A DNA stretch of 64,000 bases from Modestobacter sp. VKM Ac-2985 (GCF_026967925.1 NZ_JAPVBI010000002.1:1169628-1233627); one strand, 5' to 3'. Positions 16,018 to 25,927 are shown, counted from the stretch's first letter. The notes: generated by a model not told the origin, from the sequence alone. Numbers and translations: made by a program.

Positions 16018-17250
16018 TCACGAGGAGGCGAGCCGGTCGCTGGCCCCGGTGCGGCTCACGCGGTCGCGGGGCGGGCCGCCGTACCAGTCGAGGCAGACCA
16101 CCGAGGCGTCGTCCCGCAGCACCCCGCCGGTGGCGCGCAGCACCGCCTGCCCGAGCTCGTGGACGACCTCCCGGGGGTGCAGCGCGGCCGTGGCAGCCAG
16201 CGCGGCCGCGACGTCGAGGGAGGCCGCGTTGCGCTCCTGCATCCCGTCGGTCACGAAGACGACCCGGTCGCCGGGCTCCAGCACGAAGCGCTGGAGCTGG
16301 TACTGGGTACCGGCCTGGACGCCGAACGGCAGGTCGATGGCCAGCTCGACCTCCTCCACGCGGCCGTCGCGGAGCCGCAGCGGGAACGGGTGCCCGGCGT
16401 TCACGATCTCGGCCTCGAGCGTGTGCAGGTCGACACGCAGGACCTGGCCGGTGACGAACTCCCCGGGCGCCGAGTGCGAGCTCACGGCGTCGTTGGCGTT
16501 GCGGGTCTGGTCGCCGAGGCCGAGCCCGCGACGCCGCTCGTTGCGCAGGCTGCCGACCAGCAGGGTGGCCAGCAACGCCGCGCCGACCTCGTGTCCGACC
16601 GCATCGCTGACCGAGACGTGGAGGGAGTCCCGGTCCAGTGCGTAGTCGAAGGTGTCCCCGCCCACGGTGGCGGCCGGCTCCAGCCACCCGGCCAGGGTGA
16701 ACTGTGCGGCTTCGCAGGTGAACGCGCTGGGCAGCAGCCGGCGCTGGATCTCCGCGGCCAGCGAGAAGGGCGTGGTGCGCTGACCCCACTCGAAGAGGTC
16801 GGTGTGCCGCCGGTTGGCGATGATCACGTAGGCGAGCGCGTGGCCGGCCGCGGAGATGTCGGCCAGCTCGTCGGCGCCGGGCGGTTCGGGGAGCGTCAGT
16901 TCGAGGACGCCGATGGCGTCCCCGCGGTCGGTGACCGGGACGATCACGCAGGCGCCCTCGTCCCCCGGCTGCACGACGGCCTGCTGGCTGCGCAGGACCT
17001 GCTGGTGCACCGTGCCCGCCAGCGCGAGGGTCGCGGCGTGCTCGGGGCCGCGGACCCGGGAACCGTCGGGCGCCTGGGTCGCCGTCCCGAGCCGGACCAG
17101 GGCCTGCCCGCTGAAGTCGGCGATCAGGAACGAGACCTCGGTGGCGCCGGACAGGGTGGCGAGCTCAGCGGTGACCGCGGTGACTGCGTCGATCGGTGCG
17201 GCTGCCTCCACCCGTTCCAGCAACGAGCGCAGGTCGAAACGGCGGCTCAT
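16018..17250 (-). CDS. PP2C-type (SpoIIE) protein serine/threonine phosphatase with GAF-like sensor
   Basis: About 410 aa from ATG 17250 (AGGAGACC upstream). The N-terminal ~165 residues look like a GAF sensory domain. Next comes a short linker with the helix AAEIQRRLLP, typical of RsbU/SpoIIE phosphatases, then the catalytic domain: VGGDTFDYAL (metal Asp), SDAVGHEVGAALLA, NAGHPFPLRL and DGMQERNA, ending RDDASVVCLDWY with the final metal Asp. Such enzymes act on anti-sigma-factor antagonists in general-stress partner switches; no such partner is adjacent. No transmembrane segment is visible. Confidence 0.88.
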   Translation of the reverse strand: MSRRFDLRSLLERVEAAAPIDAVTAVTAELATLSGATEVSFLIADFSGQALVRLGTATQAPDGSRVRGPEHAATLALAGTVHQQVLRSQQAVVQPGDEGACVIVPVTDRGDAIGVLELTLPEPPGADELADISAAGHALAYVIIANRRHTDLFEWGQRTTPFSLAAEIQRRLLPSAFTCEAAQFTLAGWLEPAATVGGDTFDYALDRDSLHVSVSDAVGHEVGAALLATLLVGSLRNERRRGLGLGDQTRNANDAVSSHSAPGEFVTGQVLRVDLHTLEAEIVNAGHPFPLRLRDGRVEEVELAIDLPFGVQAGTQYQLQRFVLEPGDRVVFVTDGMQERNAASLDVAAALAATAALHPREVVHELGQAVLRATGGVLRDDASVVCLDWYGGPPRDRVSRTGASDRLASS

Positions 17251-17305
17251 GGCGCTGGTCTCCTGGGTCGGGCGAGCTGCCACCCGACCGGCAGCAGGTA
17301 CGACA

Positions 17306-17339
17306 CTGCCGGGCCACCCCGGAGGGGATGACCCGGCAG
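17306..17339 (-). terminator. Terminator hairpin downstream of sodN
   Basis: An outer stem CTGCCGGG/CCCGGCAG encloses an inner CCCC-GGA-GGGG. It lies about 60 bp past the sodN stop on the minus strand, before the phosphatase gene. Confidence 0.65.
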
Positions 17340-17399
17340 TACGGCCCCGTCCCGAGGTCCACCCCGAGCGTGCGAGGGGTGGTGAGGACGGGTCCTCGA

Positions 17400-17804
17400 T
17401 CAGGCGGCGGCCTTGGTCTCCCAGAAGATCTTGTCGATCTCGGCGATGTAGTCGAGCAGCTTCTGACCCTCGGCGGGGTCCATGCTGCCCTTGCCGCCGG
17501 CGGCGCCGGCCTGCTTGGTCGCCTTGTTGAACAGCTCGTGCAGCTGCGGGTACTTCTCGAAGTGCGGGGGCTTGAAGTAGTCGGTCCACAGCACCCACAG
17601 GTGGTGCTTGACCAGCTCGGCCCGCTGCTCCTTGATCAGGATGGCGCGGGTCCGGAAGACCGGGTCCTCGTTGCCCTGGTACTTCTCCTGGATGCCCTTG
17701 ACGCTCTCGGCCTCGATGCGGGCCTGGGCCGGGTCGTAGACGCCGCAGGGGAGGTCGCAGTGCGCGGTGGCCTCCACGGCGGAGAACATGCGGAACAGAC
17801 GCAT
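17400..17804 (-). CDS. sodN: Nickel superoxide dismutase
   Basis: 134 aa. It dismutates superoxide in the cytoplasm using nickel. A 14-residue leader (MRLFRMFSAVEATA) precedes the mature N-terminus HCDLPCGVYDP, the Ni-hook that supplies His1, Cys2 and Cys6 as ligands. Cleavage must occur exactly there, presumably by the divergent sodX product. The helical-bundle region is intact (KHHLWVLWTDYFKPPH). GGAGGC lies before ATG 17804; a minus-strand TAGGGT at 17848-17843 is a likely -10. A hairpin follows the gene. Confidence 0.97.
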   Translation of the reverse strand: MRLFRMFSAVEATAHCDLPCGVYDPAQARIEAESVKGIQEKYQGNEDPVFRTRAILIKEQRAELVKHHLWVLWTDYFKPPHFEKYPQLHELFNKATKQAGAAGGKGSMDPAEGQKLLDYIAEIDKIFWETKAAA

Positions 17805-17842
17805 GGGTGTGCCTCCGGGTTCGCGGGGATGGGTCTTCTGCG

Positions 17843-17848
17843 ACCCTA
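17843..17848 (-). promoter_or_regulatory. Probable sodN -10 element (TAGGGT)
   Basis: On the minus strand, TAGGGT sits in the 50-bp divergent interval between sodN and sodX. It gives a leader of about 32 nt with a GGAGGC ribosome site. I could not identify a nickel-repressor (Nur) operator with confidence. Confidence 0.45.
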
Positions 17849-17854
17849 CCCGCG

Positions 17855-18232
17855 GTGATCAACGAGGACACGTCGAGAAGTGGCAGCCCGGACGACCTGC
17901 CCGGGCTGCCGACCCGTTGGGTGTCGGCCCGGGTGACCGGGCCCTCGATGACCCCGACGGTGCGGCACGGCGACCGGCTGCTGGTCCGCCGGGTGGCGGT
18001 CGGTGCGTCCGTGCCGAGCGGCACCGTCGTGCTCGCCCGCTTCCCGGCGCGGCCGGAGCTGCTGGTGGTCAAGCGGGTGCGTCGCGCGGTGCCCGGCGGG
18101 CACTGGGTGGAGGGGGACAACCCGCTGGTCACCGACGACTCCCGGGCCTTCGGGACGGCGGTCGTCGTGGGGCGGGTGGTGGGCCGGCTGTGGCCTCGGC
18201 CGGGGCGGCTGCGCCCCACCCCGCCCGGCTGA
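17855..18232 (+). CDS. sodX: Nickel-SOD maturation protease SodX (S24/S26 peptidase)
   Basis: About 125 aa. The signal-peptidase-like Ser/Lys pair is visible: Ser31 in TGPSMTPT and Lys73 in LVVKRVRR, followed by GHWVEGDNP and an SRAFG box. SodX-type proteases remove the short leader of Ni-SOD so the Ni-hook becomes the N-terminus. The divergent arrangement with sodN, 50 bp apart, supports the pairing. No N-terminal membrane anchor is present, unlike true signal peptidase I, consistent with a cytoplasmic substrate. The GTG 17855 start lacks a strong Shine-Dalgarno. Confidence 0.88.
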   Translation: MINEDTSRSGSPDDLPGLPTRWVSARVTGPSMTPTVRHGDRLLVRRVAVGASVPSGTVVLARFPARPELLVVKRVRRAVPGGHWVEGDNPLVTDDSRAFGTAVVVGRVVGRLWPRPGRLRPTPPG

Positions 18233-18242
18233 CGGGTCGGCG

Positions 18243-18947
18243 TCAGCCGAGGCGGTCCAGCAGGGGGGCGACGAGGTCGTGCGCCGCGGTGTTCAGGTAC
18301 AGCAGGACGACGGTGGCCACCAGGAACAGCGGGACCAGCACGGCCTTCTCCACGATCGCACCGGTGCGCAGGTGCACGGGGGCCAGCCGGCTGCGCCGGA
18401 CGAGCCAGAAGACCGGGACGGGCACCCCCTCCTTGGTCAGCCAGTCGCCGGCGATGTGGGTCAGCGTGCCGAGGACGACGGCCAGCGGGAGCCACCCGGG
18501 CGCCGGACTGTGCTCGAGCAGCAGCCACGCGCCGCCCCAGGAGAGCGCCAGGTTGCCGATCACGGTGTTCTCCGCACGGCCGGGGATGACGAAGTGCAGC
18601 GCCCGCAGCGCCAGCCCGATCGCGAGCGCCAGCAGCAGCAGGGTGGACCAGCGGTGCCACGTCGCGGCGGTGGCCAGGAGCCCGAACGCCAGCGAGCCGA
18701 GGACGGCGTCGTGGGTGCCCCAACGGTGTCCCCGGGCGATCGTGTTGACGAGGCCGGACGGGACGTCGGTCAACGGCCCCCACATGCCGGAGATCGTGGA
18801 ACCCCGCTGGTCCAGGTCGGGGAGCATGGCGAACCCGCCGACGGCGGAGACCCAGGCGACCTGGGCGACCGTGCCGTGCACCGGGACCCAGGGGAGCGTC
18901 GCGGCGCCGGCAGCCAGACCGGAGAGGGCGTGAGAGTGACCGAGCAC
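18243..18947 (-). CDS. Membrane-bound metal-dependent hydrolase family protein (YdjM/DUF457-like)
   Basis: 234 aa from GTG 18947, converging with sodX (10 bp between stops). It begins LGHSHALSG and contains PDLDQ, GHRWGTHD and HIAGDWLTKEG: the His/Asp motifs spaced among hydrophobic segments that define the YdjM/LexA-regulated membrane hydrolase family. At least five transmembrane stretches are visible. Members are predicted metal enzymes in the cytoplasmic membrane with no settled substrate. Confidence 0.82.
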   Translation of the reverse strand: MLGHSHALSGLAAGAATLPWVPVHGTVAQVAWVSAVGGFAMLPDLDQRGSTISGMWGPLTDVPSGLVNTIARGHRWGTHDAVLGSLAFGLLATAATWHRWSTLLLLALAIGLALRALHFVIPGRAENTVIGNLALSWGGAWLLLEHSPAPGWLPLAVVLGTLTHIAGDWLTKEGVPVPVFWLVRRSRLAPVHLRTGAIVEKAVLVPLFLVATVVLLYLNTAAHDLVAPLLDRLG

Positions 18948-18951
18948 CTAC

Positions 18952-18979
18952 GCAGCGTGCCGCCGCGACGGCACGCTGC
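18952..18979 (-). terminator. Terminator hairpin after the kgd transcript
   Basis: A perfect 11-bp stem (GCAGCGTGCCG / CGGCACGCTGC) with a 6-nt loop. It follows the DUF6104 stop by about 40 bp on the minus strand and precedes the hydrolase start. Confidence 0.75.
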
Positions 18980-19020
18980 CCAGGAGGCGCGCTCGGAGAG
19001 GCGGGAAGAGGGGTCCTTCC

Positions 19021-19206
19021 TCAGTCCTCGTCGACGTCGTCCGTGCCGCCCCGGGCCAGCCAGGTGGCCAGCCGCTCGACCGGCACCTCGAAGTCCGGGT
19101 GCTGGTCGACGAAGGCCTGGAGCTGGTCGGCCAGCCAGGAGAGCGAGACCTGCTCCTCGCCCCGCCGGCCGGCCAGCTCCTCGATGCCGCGATCGGTGAA
19201 GTACAT
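19021..19206 (-). CDS. Small acidic protein, DUF6104 type (61 aa)
   Basis: 61 residues starting MYFTDRGIEELAGRRGEEQV and ending in an acidic DDVDED tail. It resembles the small actinobacterial proteins of the DUF6104 family that often accompany kgd. It lies 17 bp after the kgd stop on the same strand, so it is probably cotranscribed with the 2-oxoglutarate enzyme. Function is unknown; no transmembrane segment or metal motif is visible. Confidence 0.8.
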   Translation of the reverse strand: MYFTDRGIEELAGRRGEEQVSLSWLADQLQAFVDQHPDFEVPVERLATWLARGGTDDVDED

Positions 19207-19223
19207 CGTCGGGCCCCGTCGCG

Positions 19224-22200
19224 TCAGTCGGCGAAGGCCCGCGCGACCAGCTGACGCTGCTCGACCTCGTGCACCTTGGCCGAGCCCACGGCCGGGCTGG
19301 CCGAGGCCTTCCGGGACACCCGGCGCAGCGTGCGCCCGGCCGGCAGGTGCTCGGGCAGGTTGACGGCCATGAACTGGGCTGCGCCCATGTTGGCCGGCTC
19401 CTCCTGGACCCACACGACGTCGTCCGCCTCCGGGTAGGCCGCCAGCGCCTCGGCGATCTCCTCCGCGGGCAGCGGGTAGAGCTGCTCGACCCGCAGGATC
19501 GCGGTGTCGGCGGTGCCGTCCTTCTCCCGCTGGGCGAGCAGCTCGTAGCTGATCTTGCCGCTGCAGAGCAGGACGCGGCGCACCGCGGAACCGTCCAGGG
19601 CCTCCCCGCCCACCCCCGGGTCGGGCAGCACCGGGCGGAACCGCTGCTCGGTGAAGTCGTCGACCGGGCTGACCGCGGCCTTGGCGCGCAGCAGGGACTT
19701 GGGTGTGAAGACGACCAGCGGGCGGTGCACCTCCGACAGCGCCTGGCGGCGCAGCAGGTGGAAGTAGTTCGCCGGCGTGGAGCAGTTGGCGACCGTCATG
19801 TTGTTCTCGGCCGACAGCTGCAGGAACCGCTCGATCCGGCCGCTGGAGTGGTCGGGCCCCTGGCCCTCCAGCCCGTGCGGGAGCAGCATGACGACGCCGG
19901 AGCGCTGGCCCCACTTGGCCTCGCCGGAGCTGATGAACTCGTCGATGACCATCTGGGCGCCGTCGACGAAGTCACCGAACTGGGCCTCCCAGAGCACGAG
20001 GGCCTTGGGGTTGGCCACCGAGTACCCGTACTCGAAGCCGAGCGCGGCGTACTCCGACAGCAGCGAGTCGTAGACGAAGAACTTCGCCTGGTCCTCGGAG
20101 AGGTTCAGCAGCGGGGTGTGCTCGCTGGCGGTCTCCCGGTCGATGAGCACCGAGTGCCGCTGGACGAACGTGCCGCGGCGGGAGTCCTGTCCGGCCAGCC
20201 GCACCGGGACGCCTTGCATGAGCAGCGACCCGAAGGCCAGCAGCTCGCCCATCGCCCAGTCGACGCCGCCCTCGCTGGCCATCGCCGCCCGGCGCTCCAG
20301 CATCCGCTGCAGCTTCGGGTGCACGGTGAAGTCGGTGGGGAGCGAGACGTGCGCGTCGCCGATGGTCTTGAGGACCTCGGGCGTGATCGCCGTGTCGACC
20401 GTGGCCTCCTGCGGCGAGCGGGGGTCCATGACCGGCTCGGGCCCGGAGGAGTCGCGGGAGTCGTGGGTCTCGGCGAAGGCCCGCTCGAGCTGGCCGCGGT
20501 AGTCCTTCAGGGCCTCCTCGGCCTCGGCCAGCGTGATGTCGCCGCGGCCGACGAGCGCCTCGGTGTACAGCTTCCGGACCGAGCGCTTGCGGTCGATGAT
20601 GTCGTACATCAGCGGCTGGGTCATCGACGGGTCGTCGCCCTCGTTGTGCCCGCGACGGCGGTAGCAGACGAGGTCGATGACGACGTCCTTCTTGAACTCC
20701 TGGCGGTAGTCGACCGCCAGCTTCGCCACCCGGACGCAGGCCTCGGGGTCGTCGCCGTTCACGTGGAAGACCGGGGCGCCGATCATCCGCGCGACGTCGG
20801 TCGAGTAGAGGCTCGACCGCGCGGCCGCCGGGCTCGTGGTGAAGCCGACCTGGTTGTTGATGACGACGTGCACCGTGCCGCCGGTGCGGTAGCCGCGCAG
20901 CTGGGAGAGGTTCAGGGTCTCCTGCACCACGCCCTGGCCGGCGAACGCGGAGTCGCCGTGCAGCAGCAGGGGGAGCACGGTGAAGCCGCCCTCGCCCTTG
21001 TCGATCATGTCCTGCTTGGCCCGCACGATGCCCTCGAGCACCGGGTTGACCGTCTCCAGGTGGCTGGGGTTGCTGGCCAGCGACACCGCCACCGAACGGC
21101 CCTCGTGCTCGAAGCTGCCCTCGGCGCCGAGGTGGTACTTCACGTCACCGGAGCCCTGCACGGTGCCCGGGTCGATGTTGCCCTCGAACTCACCGAAGAT
21201 CTTGGCGTAGCTCTTGCCCAGCACGTTGGCCAGCACGTTCAGCCGGCCGCGGTGGGCCATGCCGATCGCGACCTCCTCGATCCCGTGCTCCGAGGAGCTC
21301 ACCAGCACCTCGTCCAGCAGCGGGATGACCGACTCGCCGCCCTCCAGGCTGAACCGCTTCTGACCGACGTACTTGGTCTGCAGGAAGGTCTCGAACGCCT
21401 CGGCGGCGTTGAGCCGGCCGAGCACGCGCTTCTGCTTGTCCCGGCCGGGCTGGTCGTGCTTGACCTCGATGCGCTCCTGGAGCCACTGGCGCTCCTCGGG
21501 GTCGGTGATGTGCATGTACTCGATGCCGACGGTGCGGCAGTAGGAGTTGCGCAGCACGCCGAGGATGTCGCGCAGCAGCATCGTCCGCTCGCCGGCGAAG
21601 CCACCGACCGGGAAGGGCCGGTCGAGGTCCCACAGGGTCAGCCCGTGCTGGACGATGTCCAGGTCGGGGTGGGTGCGGACCTTGAACTCCAGCGGGTCGG
21701 TGTCGGCCATGAGGTGGCCGTTGCGCCGGTAGGCCTCGATGACCTCGATGACCCGGGCTTCCTTGTCGATCTGGCCCTCGTGGCTGACCCGCTTGTCCGG
21801 CACCCAGCGGACCGGCTCGTACGGGATGCGCAGCGAGCGGAAGACGTCGTCGTAGAAGCCGTCCTGGCCCAGCAGCAGCCCGTGCATCCGGCGCAGGAAG
21901 TCGCCGGACTCCGCGCCCTGGATGACCCGGTGGTCGTAGGTCGAGGTCAGCGTGATGATCTTGGAGACGGCCATCTCGGCGAGGGCCTCGGGGCTCATCC
22001 CCTGGAACTCGGCCGGGTAGTCCATCGCGCCGACGCCGACGATCGTGCCCTGGTTGGTGGTCAGTCGCGGCACCGAGTGGTTGGTGCCGATGGTGCCGGG
22101 GTTGGTGAGGCTGATCGTCGTGCCGGAGAAGTCCTCCATCGTCAGCTTGCCCGCCCGGGCCCGCCGGATGATCTCCTCGTAGGCGCCCCAGAAGGCGGCG

Positions 22201-23174
22201 AAGTCCATCTCCTCGGCGGCCTTGATGGAGGCGACCACCAGTGATCGGGTGCCGTCGGGCTTGGGCAGGTCGATGGCCAGGCCGAAGTTGACGTGCTCGG
22301 GCTGGACGTGGACCGGCTTGCCGTCGACCTCGGCGAAGGCGCTGTTCATGTTCGGGAAGTCGTCCAGCGCCCGGACCAGCGCGTAGCCGATCAGGTGGGT
22401 GAAGGAGATCTTCCCGCCCCGGGCGCGGGCCAGGTGGTTGTTGATGACGATGCGGTTGTCGACCATCAGCTTGGCCGGCACCGCCCGCACGCTGGTGGCC
22501 GTCGGCACGGTCAGCGAGGCGTTCATGTTCTTCACGACGCTCGCGGCGGCCCCGCGCAGCGGGGTGCGCTTCGGGCCGGCGTCGTCGCCCTCGGCGCGGC
22601 CGGGACCCGGCTTGACGACCGGCTTGGCCGGCGCCGCGGGCTGCTGCTGGGAGGCGCGCTCGGCGGCACGGGCCACGACCGTGCCCTCGGACCGGGCGTC
22701 GCTCTCGGCGGCGCGGGAGGCCGGGGCGGCAGCCCCCTTGTCGGAGGCGCTCTTGTCGGAGGAGCTCTTCGCCGAGGCGCCCGTGGCGCCCTCGTCGGAC
22801 GAGCTCGTGCTGGCGGGTGCCGGCTTCGGTGCGGCGGGACCCGACTGGGTCATCTGCGGTGCGACCTCTCGGCTGGGCGCGGGGGAGGCGTAGGTGGTGG
22901 CCGACGGCGTCGACTCCGCCTGGGCGCTCCGGGGCTCGGACGGTTCCGGCGCCGGGGCCGGTTCGGCCGGCTCCGTCGTGCGGTCCTGCCCGTCGGCGAC
23001 CGGGCTGCCGGGCCGGTAGTCGGCGAAGAAGTCGTGCCAGGCCTGGTCCACGCTCCGTGGATCGGCGAGGTACTGCTGGTACATCTCCTCGACCAGCCAC
23101 TCGTTGGTACCGAAGCCCGCCACCGGGTTGGCGGAGTGGGCAGGGGACGGCTGGGATGAGCTCACGCTTGACAC
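19224..23174 (-). CDS. kgd: Multifunctional 2-oxoglutarate metabolism enzyme (E1o/decarboxylase with fused E2 domain)
   Basis: 1316 aa. It is the actinobacterial TCA-cycle enzyme combining 2-oxoglutarate decarboxylase/E1 with an acyltransferase-like domain. Residues 1-40 carry the E1/E2-interaction peptide ([16 protein letters not shown]). Residues ~45-200 are an Ala/Ser/Pro/Glu-rich flexible linker. Residues ~205-445 form the E2-like catalytic domain with [15 protein letters not shown]. The rest is thiamine-dependent E1: [29 protein letters not shown] and [13 protein letters not shown] lipoyl domain is absent, as expected. TAAAGT (23228-23223, minus strand) is a likely -10. The GTG 23174 start could alternatively be GTG 23165. 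Confidence 0.96.
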   Translation of the reverse strand: MSSVSSSQPSPAHSANPVAGFGTNEWLVEEMYQQYLADPRSVDQAWHDFFADYRPGSPVADGQDRTTEPAEPAPAPEPSEPRSAQAESTPSATTYASPAPSREVAPQMTQSGPAAPKPAPASTSSSDEGATGASAKSSSDKSASDKGAAAPASRAAESDARSEGTVVARAAERASQQQPAAPAKPVVKPGPGRAEGDDAGPKRTPLRGAAASVVKNMNASLTVPTATSVRAVPAKLMVDNRIVINNHLARARGGKISFTHLIGYALVRALDDFPNMNSAFAEVDGKPVHVQPEHVNFGLAIDLPKPDGTRSLVVASIKAAEEMDFAAFWGAYEEIIRRARAGKLTMEDFSGTTISLTNPGTIGTNHSVPRLTTNQGTIVGVGAMDYPAEFQGMSPEALAEMAVSKIITLTSTYDHRVIQGAESGDFLRRMHGLLLGQDGFYDDVFRSLRIPYEPVRWVPDKRVSHEGQIDKEARVIEVIEAYRRNGHLMADTDPLEFKVRTHPDLDIVQHGLTLWDLDRPFPVGGFAGERTMLLRDILGVLRNSYCRTVGIEYMHITDPEERQWLQERIEVKHDQPGRDKQKRVLGRLNAAEAFETFLQTKYVGQKRFSLEGGESVIPLLDEVLVSSSEHGIEEVAIGMAHRGRLNVLANVLGKSYAKIFGEFEGNIDPGTVQGSGDVKYHLGAEGSFEHEGRSVAVSLASNPSHLETVNPVLEGIVRAKQDMIDKGEGGFTVLPLLLHGDSAFAGQGVVQETLNLSQLRGYRTGGTVHVVINNQVGFTTSPAAARSSLYSTDVARMIGAPVFHVNGDDPEACVRVAKLAVDYRQEFKKDVVIDLVCYRRRGHNEGDDPSMTQPLMYDIIDRKRSVRKLYTEALVGRGDITLAEAEEALKDYRGQLERAFAETHDSRDSSGPEPVMDPRSPQEATVDTAITPEVLKTIGDAHVSLPTDFTVHPKLQRMLERRAAMASEGGVDWAMGELLAFGSLLMQGVPVRLAGQDSRRGTFVQRHSVLIDRETASEHTPLLNLSEDQAKFFVYDSLLSEYAALGFEYGYSVANPKALVLWEAQFGDFVDGAQMVIDEFISSGEAKWGQRSGVVMLLPHGLEGQGPDHSSGRIERFLQLSAENNMTVANCSTPANYFHLLRRQALSEVHRPLVVFTPKSLLRAKAAVSPVDDFTEQRFRPVLPDPGVGGEALDGSAVRRVLLCSGKISYELLAQREKDGTADTAILRVEQLYPLPAEEIAEALAAYPEADDVVWVQEEPANMGAAQFMAVNLPEHLPAGRTLRRVSRKASASPAVGSAKVHEVEQRQLVARAFAD

Positions 23175-23222
23175 GGGGTCGAGTGCCTTCTTCGTCGAGG
23201 GACGTCGTTGGACCGGGTGCCG

Positions 23223-23228
23223 ACTTTA
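23223..23228 (-). promoter_or_regulatory. Probable kgd -10 element (TAAAGT)
   Basis: A minus-strand TAAAGT about 50 bp before GTG 23174, in a locally AT-richer spot of an otherwise GC-rich 174-bp interval. No clear -35 is visible. Confidence 0.4.
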
Positions 23229-23348
23229 CGCCCCGGCTCCGGCGGTGCAGTGATGCTCCGTGAGTTGCCGCACGTGTCCCGGGTCACCGGCCCCTCGTGA
23301 CCCACGAGAACCGGCACCGCGCGGTCCGGTCTGGGGCCCGGGCCGGTC

Positions 23349-24242
23349 TCATCCGGTGGCCCCGGCGGTGACCAGCATCTCGACGAGCGCGTCGGCCTCC
23401 GGCGCGTCCCCGGTGGCCGCGGCGCGCTGCCGCGCGGCCGCCACCCGGGCGATGTCCAGCGCGGACGCGCCGTCGTGGGTGGTGGCGTCCACGTCGGCCC
23501 CGGCCTCGAGCAGCAGCCGGACCACGGCCGGGGCGTCGTGCCCGGGACCGGCGGCGGCGTCGTGCCCGGAACCGGTGACGGCGGCGTGCAGGGCGGTGCG
23601 GCCGGTGGCCTCGTCACGGCGGTCGACGTCCGCGCCGGCGTCGAGCAGTGCCTGCACGACCGTCGGTGCACCGGCGGCGGCTGCGGCGTGCAGCGCGGGG
23701 CCGGGTGCCGCACCGCGCCGCAGCAGCAGCTCGACGGCGTCCCGTCGGCCGCCGGCCGCCGCCCAGCTCAGCAGGTCCGCGTCGGTGTCCGGGTCGGTGA
23801 GCGGAGCGCCGTCGTCCAGCGCACGGGACAGCGTCTGGACGTCACCCAGGAACGCCGCAGAGGCGGCGTCGACGGGGGCGCCCAGCTCGCGGAGCACCTC
23901 GACGAGGTGCGGCGTGTGCGCCAGGGCCAGGTGCAGCGGGGTGCGGCCGTCCTCGGTGCGGGCGGTGGGGTCGGCCCCGGCCTCCACCAGGGCGGTCACG
24001 ATCGGCGCGTGCCCGGCGGCCACGGCCAGGTGCAGCGGGGTCCAGCCGTCGGCCCCGTCCCGCTCGACGGCGACCGAGAGCAGCTGCGGCTGCTCCTGCA
24101 CCGCTGTCCGGACGGCGGCCAGGTCGCCGTCGGAGACGAGCAGGCTCAGCCGCTGTGCGGTCATCCGGCTCAGCCGCTGGGCGGTCGTCCGGGTGGTCGC
24201 CGAGCGCCCCCCGTCGTCCTCCTGCCCCGGTGCGGCGCCCAC
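23349..24242 (-). CDS. Ankyrin-repeat protein
   Basis: 297 aa from GTG 24242, directly abutting the ABC permease stop (TGA then GTG), so probably translationally coupled. After a polar 30-residue head it carries about six ankyrin units, seen as DGWTPLHLAVAAGHAPIVTALVEAGADP, DGRTPLHLALAHTP, LLSWAAAGGRRDAVELLL, ALHAAAAAGAPTVVQALLDAGADVD, TALHAAV and VVRLLLEAGADVDATT. The head has a short internal duplication (TAQRLSRMTAQRLS). Ankyrin repeats bind proteins; linkage to the exporter suggests a regulatory or scaffold role, which is inference. Confidence 0.85.
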   Translation of the reverse strand: MGAAPGQEDDGGRSATTRTTAQRLSRMTAQRLSLLVSDGDLAAVRTAVQEQPQLLSVAVERDGADGWTPLHLAVAAGHAPIVTALVEAGADPTARTEDGRTPLHLALAHTPHLVEVLRELGAPVDAASAAFLGDVQTLSRALDDGAPLTDPDTDADLLSWAAAGGRRDAVELLLRRGAAPGPALHAAAAAGAPTVVQALLDAGADVDRRDEATGRTALHAAVTGSGHDAAAGPGHDAPAVVRLLLEAGADVDATTHDGASALDIARVAAARQRAAATGDAPEADALVEMLVTAGATG

Positions 24243-25010
24243 TCAGACCACGTCCCGGCGGACGGCCAGCAGGGTGCCGAGCAGGGCGGCGGCCAGCCCG
24301 TAGCCCAGCAGCAGGAGCACGCCCTGCCACTGCTCCAGGAGGTCCGGGCCCTGGAAGGTGGCCGTCATCGCCTCCAGCGCCCCGCCGGGCAGCCACTTGT
24401 AGGCCCCGGAGGTCGCCGGGATGCTGCGCAGCAGCGGCTCGACGACGTAGAGGTAGACCAGGGCGGCGACGATGGCCCCCACCTGGTTCTTCAGCAGGGC
24501 ACCGAGCCCGACGCCGATCACCGTGTAGACGACCAGGGCCAGACCGGCGAAGGCGAGCACTTCCAGGTTCTCCCCGGTCAGCTCGGGTGCGTTGCCGCGG
24601 GCGTTGCCGTAGACCAGCACGACCGCCACGGTGACCGCGCAGACGAGCACCGCGTAGGGGACGGCCACGAGGGCGTAGGCCAGCAGCTTGGCGATCACCA
24701 CCCGGCCACGCTGCGGGGTCGCCAGGAAGGTGGGCGTCGCGGTGCGGTGCCGGTACTCCTGGGTGATCCCGATGATCCCGAGGACGACGGAGATGACCGT
24801 CGCGTTCGTGGCGATGGAGAAGGCCAGCCGCGCGTACTCGGGCGAGTCCAGCGGCGGCAGCCCGCTGTCCTGGTTGCCGGCGAAGGCGGTGAACAGCGCC
24901 GCGAACGCACCGGAGAGCACGCAGGCGCCGAGCAGCAGCCCGATCCAGACCCGGGTGGTGAACAGCTTCGTCCACTCCGCACGGACCAGCCGTGCGACGA
25001 CCGTGCCCAT
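24243..25010 (-). CDS. ABC-2 type transporter permease
   Basis: 255 aa. Six hydrophobic segments: ~20-42, 65-90, 103-130, 142-165, 170-190 and 228-248. The N-terminus (MGTVVARLVRAEWTKLFTTR) is typical of ABC-2 permeases of the drug/lantibiotic-export type. ATG 25010 overlaps the ATPase stop by one base (TGATG), so the two are coupled. With the ATPase it should form a homodimeric-permease exporter; the substrate is unknown. Confidence 0.9.
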   Translation of the reverse strand: MGTVVARLVRAEWTKLFTTRVWIGLLLGACVLSGAFAALFTAFAGNQDSGLPPLDSPEYARLAFSIATNATVISVVLGIIGITQEYRHRTATPTFLATPQRGRVVIAKLLAYALVAVPYAVLVCAVTVAVVLVYGNARGNAPELTGENLEVLAFAGLALVVYTVIGVGLGALLKNQVGAIVAALVYLYVVEPLLRSIPATSGAYKWLPGGALEAMTATFQGPDLLEQWQGVLLLLGYGLAAALLGTLLAVRRDVV

Positions 25011-25927
25011 CACGCGGCTCCCTGCTCGGCGTGGGCGGCGGCGTACTGCTCCTGACCGGCGGTGAGCTGGAAGTAGATCTCTTCCAGTCCGCTGGTGTGC
25101 GACCGCAGCTCGTGCAGCTCGATCCCGCCGGCGAAGGCCCGCCGACCGACCTCGTCGGTGCTCAGCCCGGTGACGGTCAGGCCGTCGGGGATGGCATCGG
25201 TCGGGGCCACCGTCGTCCCGGTGGTGCGCAGCAGGTCGGCCAGGGCGGTGCTGTGCGGGCTGCGCACCAGCACGCTGCCGGCGTTGCCCGAGCGCAGCTC
25301 GGCCAGCGTCCCCTCCCGGACGAGCTTCCCGGCGCCGACGATCACCACCCGGTCGGCGGTCTGCTCGACCTCGGCCAGCAGGTGGCTGGAGACCAGCACG
25401 GTGCGGCCCTGGGTGTGGGCCAGGTGGCGGAGGAAGCCGCGCAGCCACTGGATGCCCTCCGGGTCCAGGCCGTTGGCCGGCTCGTCGAGCACCAGCACGG
25501 CCGGGTCGCCCAGCAGGGCCGTGGCCAGGCCGAGGCGTTGGCGCATGCCCAGGGAGTAGCCCCCGGCCCGGCGTCGGCCGGCGGTGCCGAGCCCGACCTG
25601 CTCGAGCACCTCGTCGGCGCGGCGGACCGGCAGGCCGGTCGCACGGCAGTACACCCGCAGGTGGTCCCGGCCGCTGCGGGCGGGGTGGAACGCCGTCTCC
25701 AGCACCGCGCCGACCTGGCGCATCGGCTCGGGCAGCCCGGCGTAGCGGACGCCGTTGAACGTGGTCGTCCCGTTGTCGGGGGTGATGAGGCCCAGGGCCA
25801 TCCGCAGCGTGGTCGTCTTGCCTGCGCCGTTGGGACCCAGGAAGCCGGTCACCTGCCCCGGCTCGACGGTGAAGCTGAGGTCGTCGACCGCGCGCACCGT
25901 GCCGAACGTCTTCGTGAGGCCGTTCAC
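25010..25927 (-). CDS. ABC transporter ATP-binding protein (ABC-2 exporter)
   Basis: About 305 aa from GTG 25927. Walker A is GPNGAGKTTT, the signature motif GYSLGMRQRLGLA, and Walker B VLVLDEPANGLDP, followed by the H-loop VSSHLLAEVE. The ~100-residue C-terminal region resembles the regulatory extension of drug-export ATPases (DrrA/CcmA-like). The start is uncertain: the frame is open to an ATG at 26092 (360 aa), and the best Shine-Dalgarno (GAGGAGGG at about 25984-25977) has no standard in-frame start right after it. It overlaps the permease start by one base. Confidence 0.88.
   Translation of the reverse strand: MNGLTKTFGTVRAVDDLSFTVEPGQVTGFLGPNGAGKTTTLRMALGLITPDNGTTTFNGVRYAGLPEPMRQVGAVLETAFHPARSGRDHLRVYCRATGLPVRRADEVLEQVGLGTAGRRRAGGYSLGMRQRLGLATALLGDPAVLVLDEPANGLDPEGIQWLRGFLRHLAHTQGRTVLVSSHLLAEVEQTADRVVIVGAGKLVREGTLAELRSGNAGSVLVRSPHSTALADLLRTTGTTVAPTDAIPDGLTVTGLSTDEVGRRAFAGGIELHELRSHTSGLEEIYFQLTAGQEQYAAAHAEQGAA

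Noticed and set aside
16018-18783. 921-aa continuous minus-strand frame
   Set aside because: Only the segment after ATG 17250 (PP2C phosphatase) makes sense. The upstream part is out-of-frame sequence through sodN, sodX and the hydrolase.
19269-22244. 991-aa plus-strand open frame opposite kgd
   Set aside because: A shadow of the real gene: high GC leaves few stops in antisense frames. The translation is low-complexity (V/G/L/R/Q-rich) with no domain, while kgd on the other strand has full motifs.
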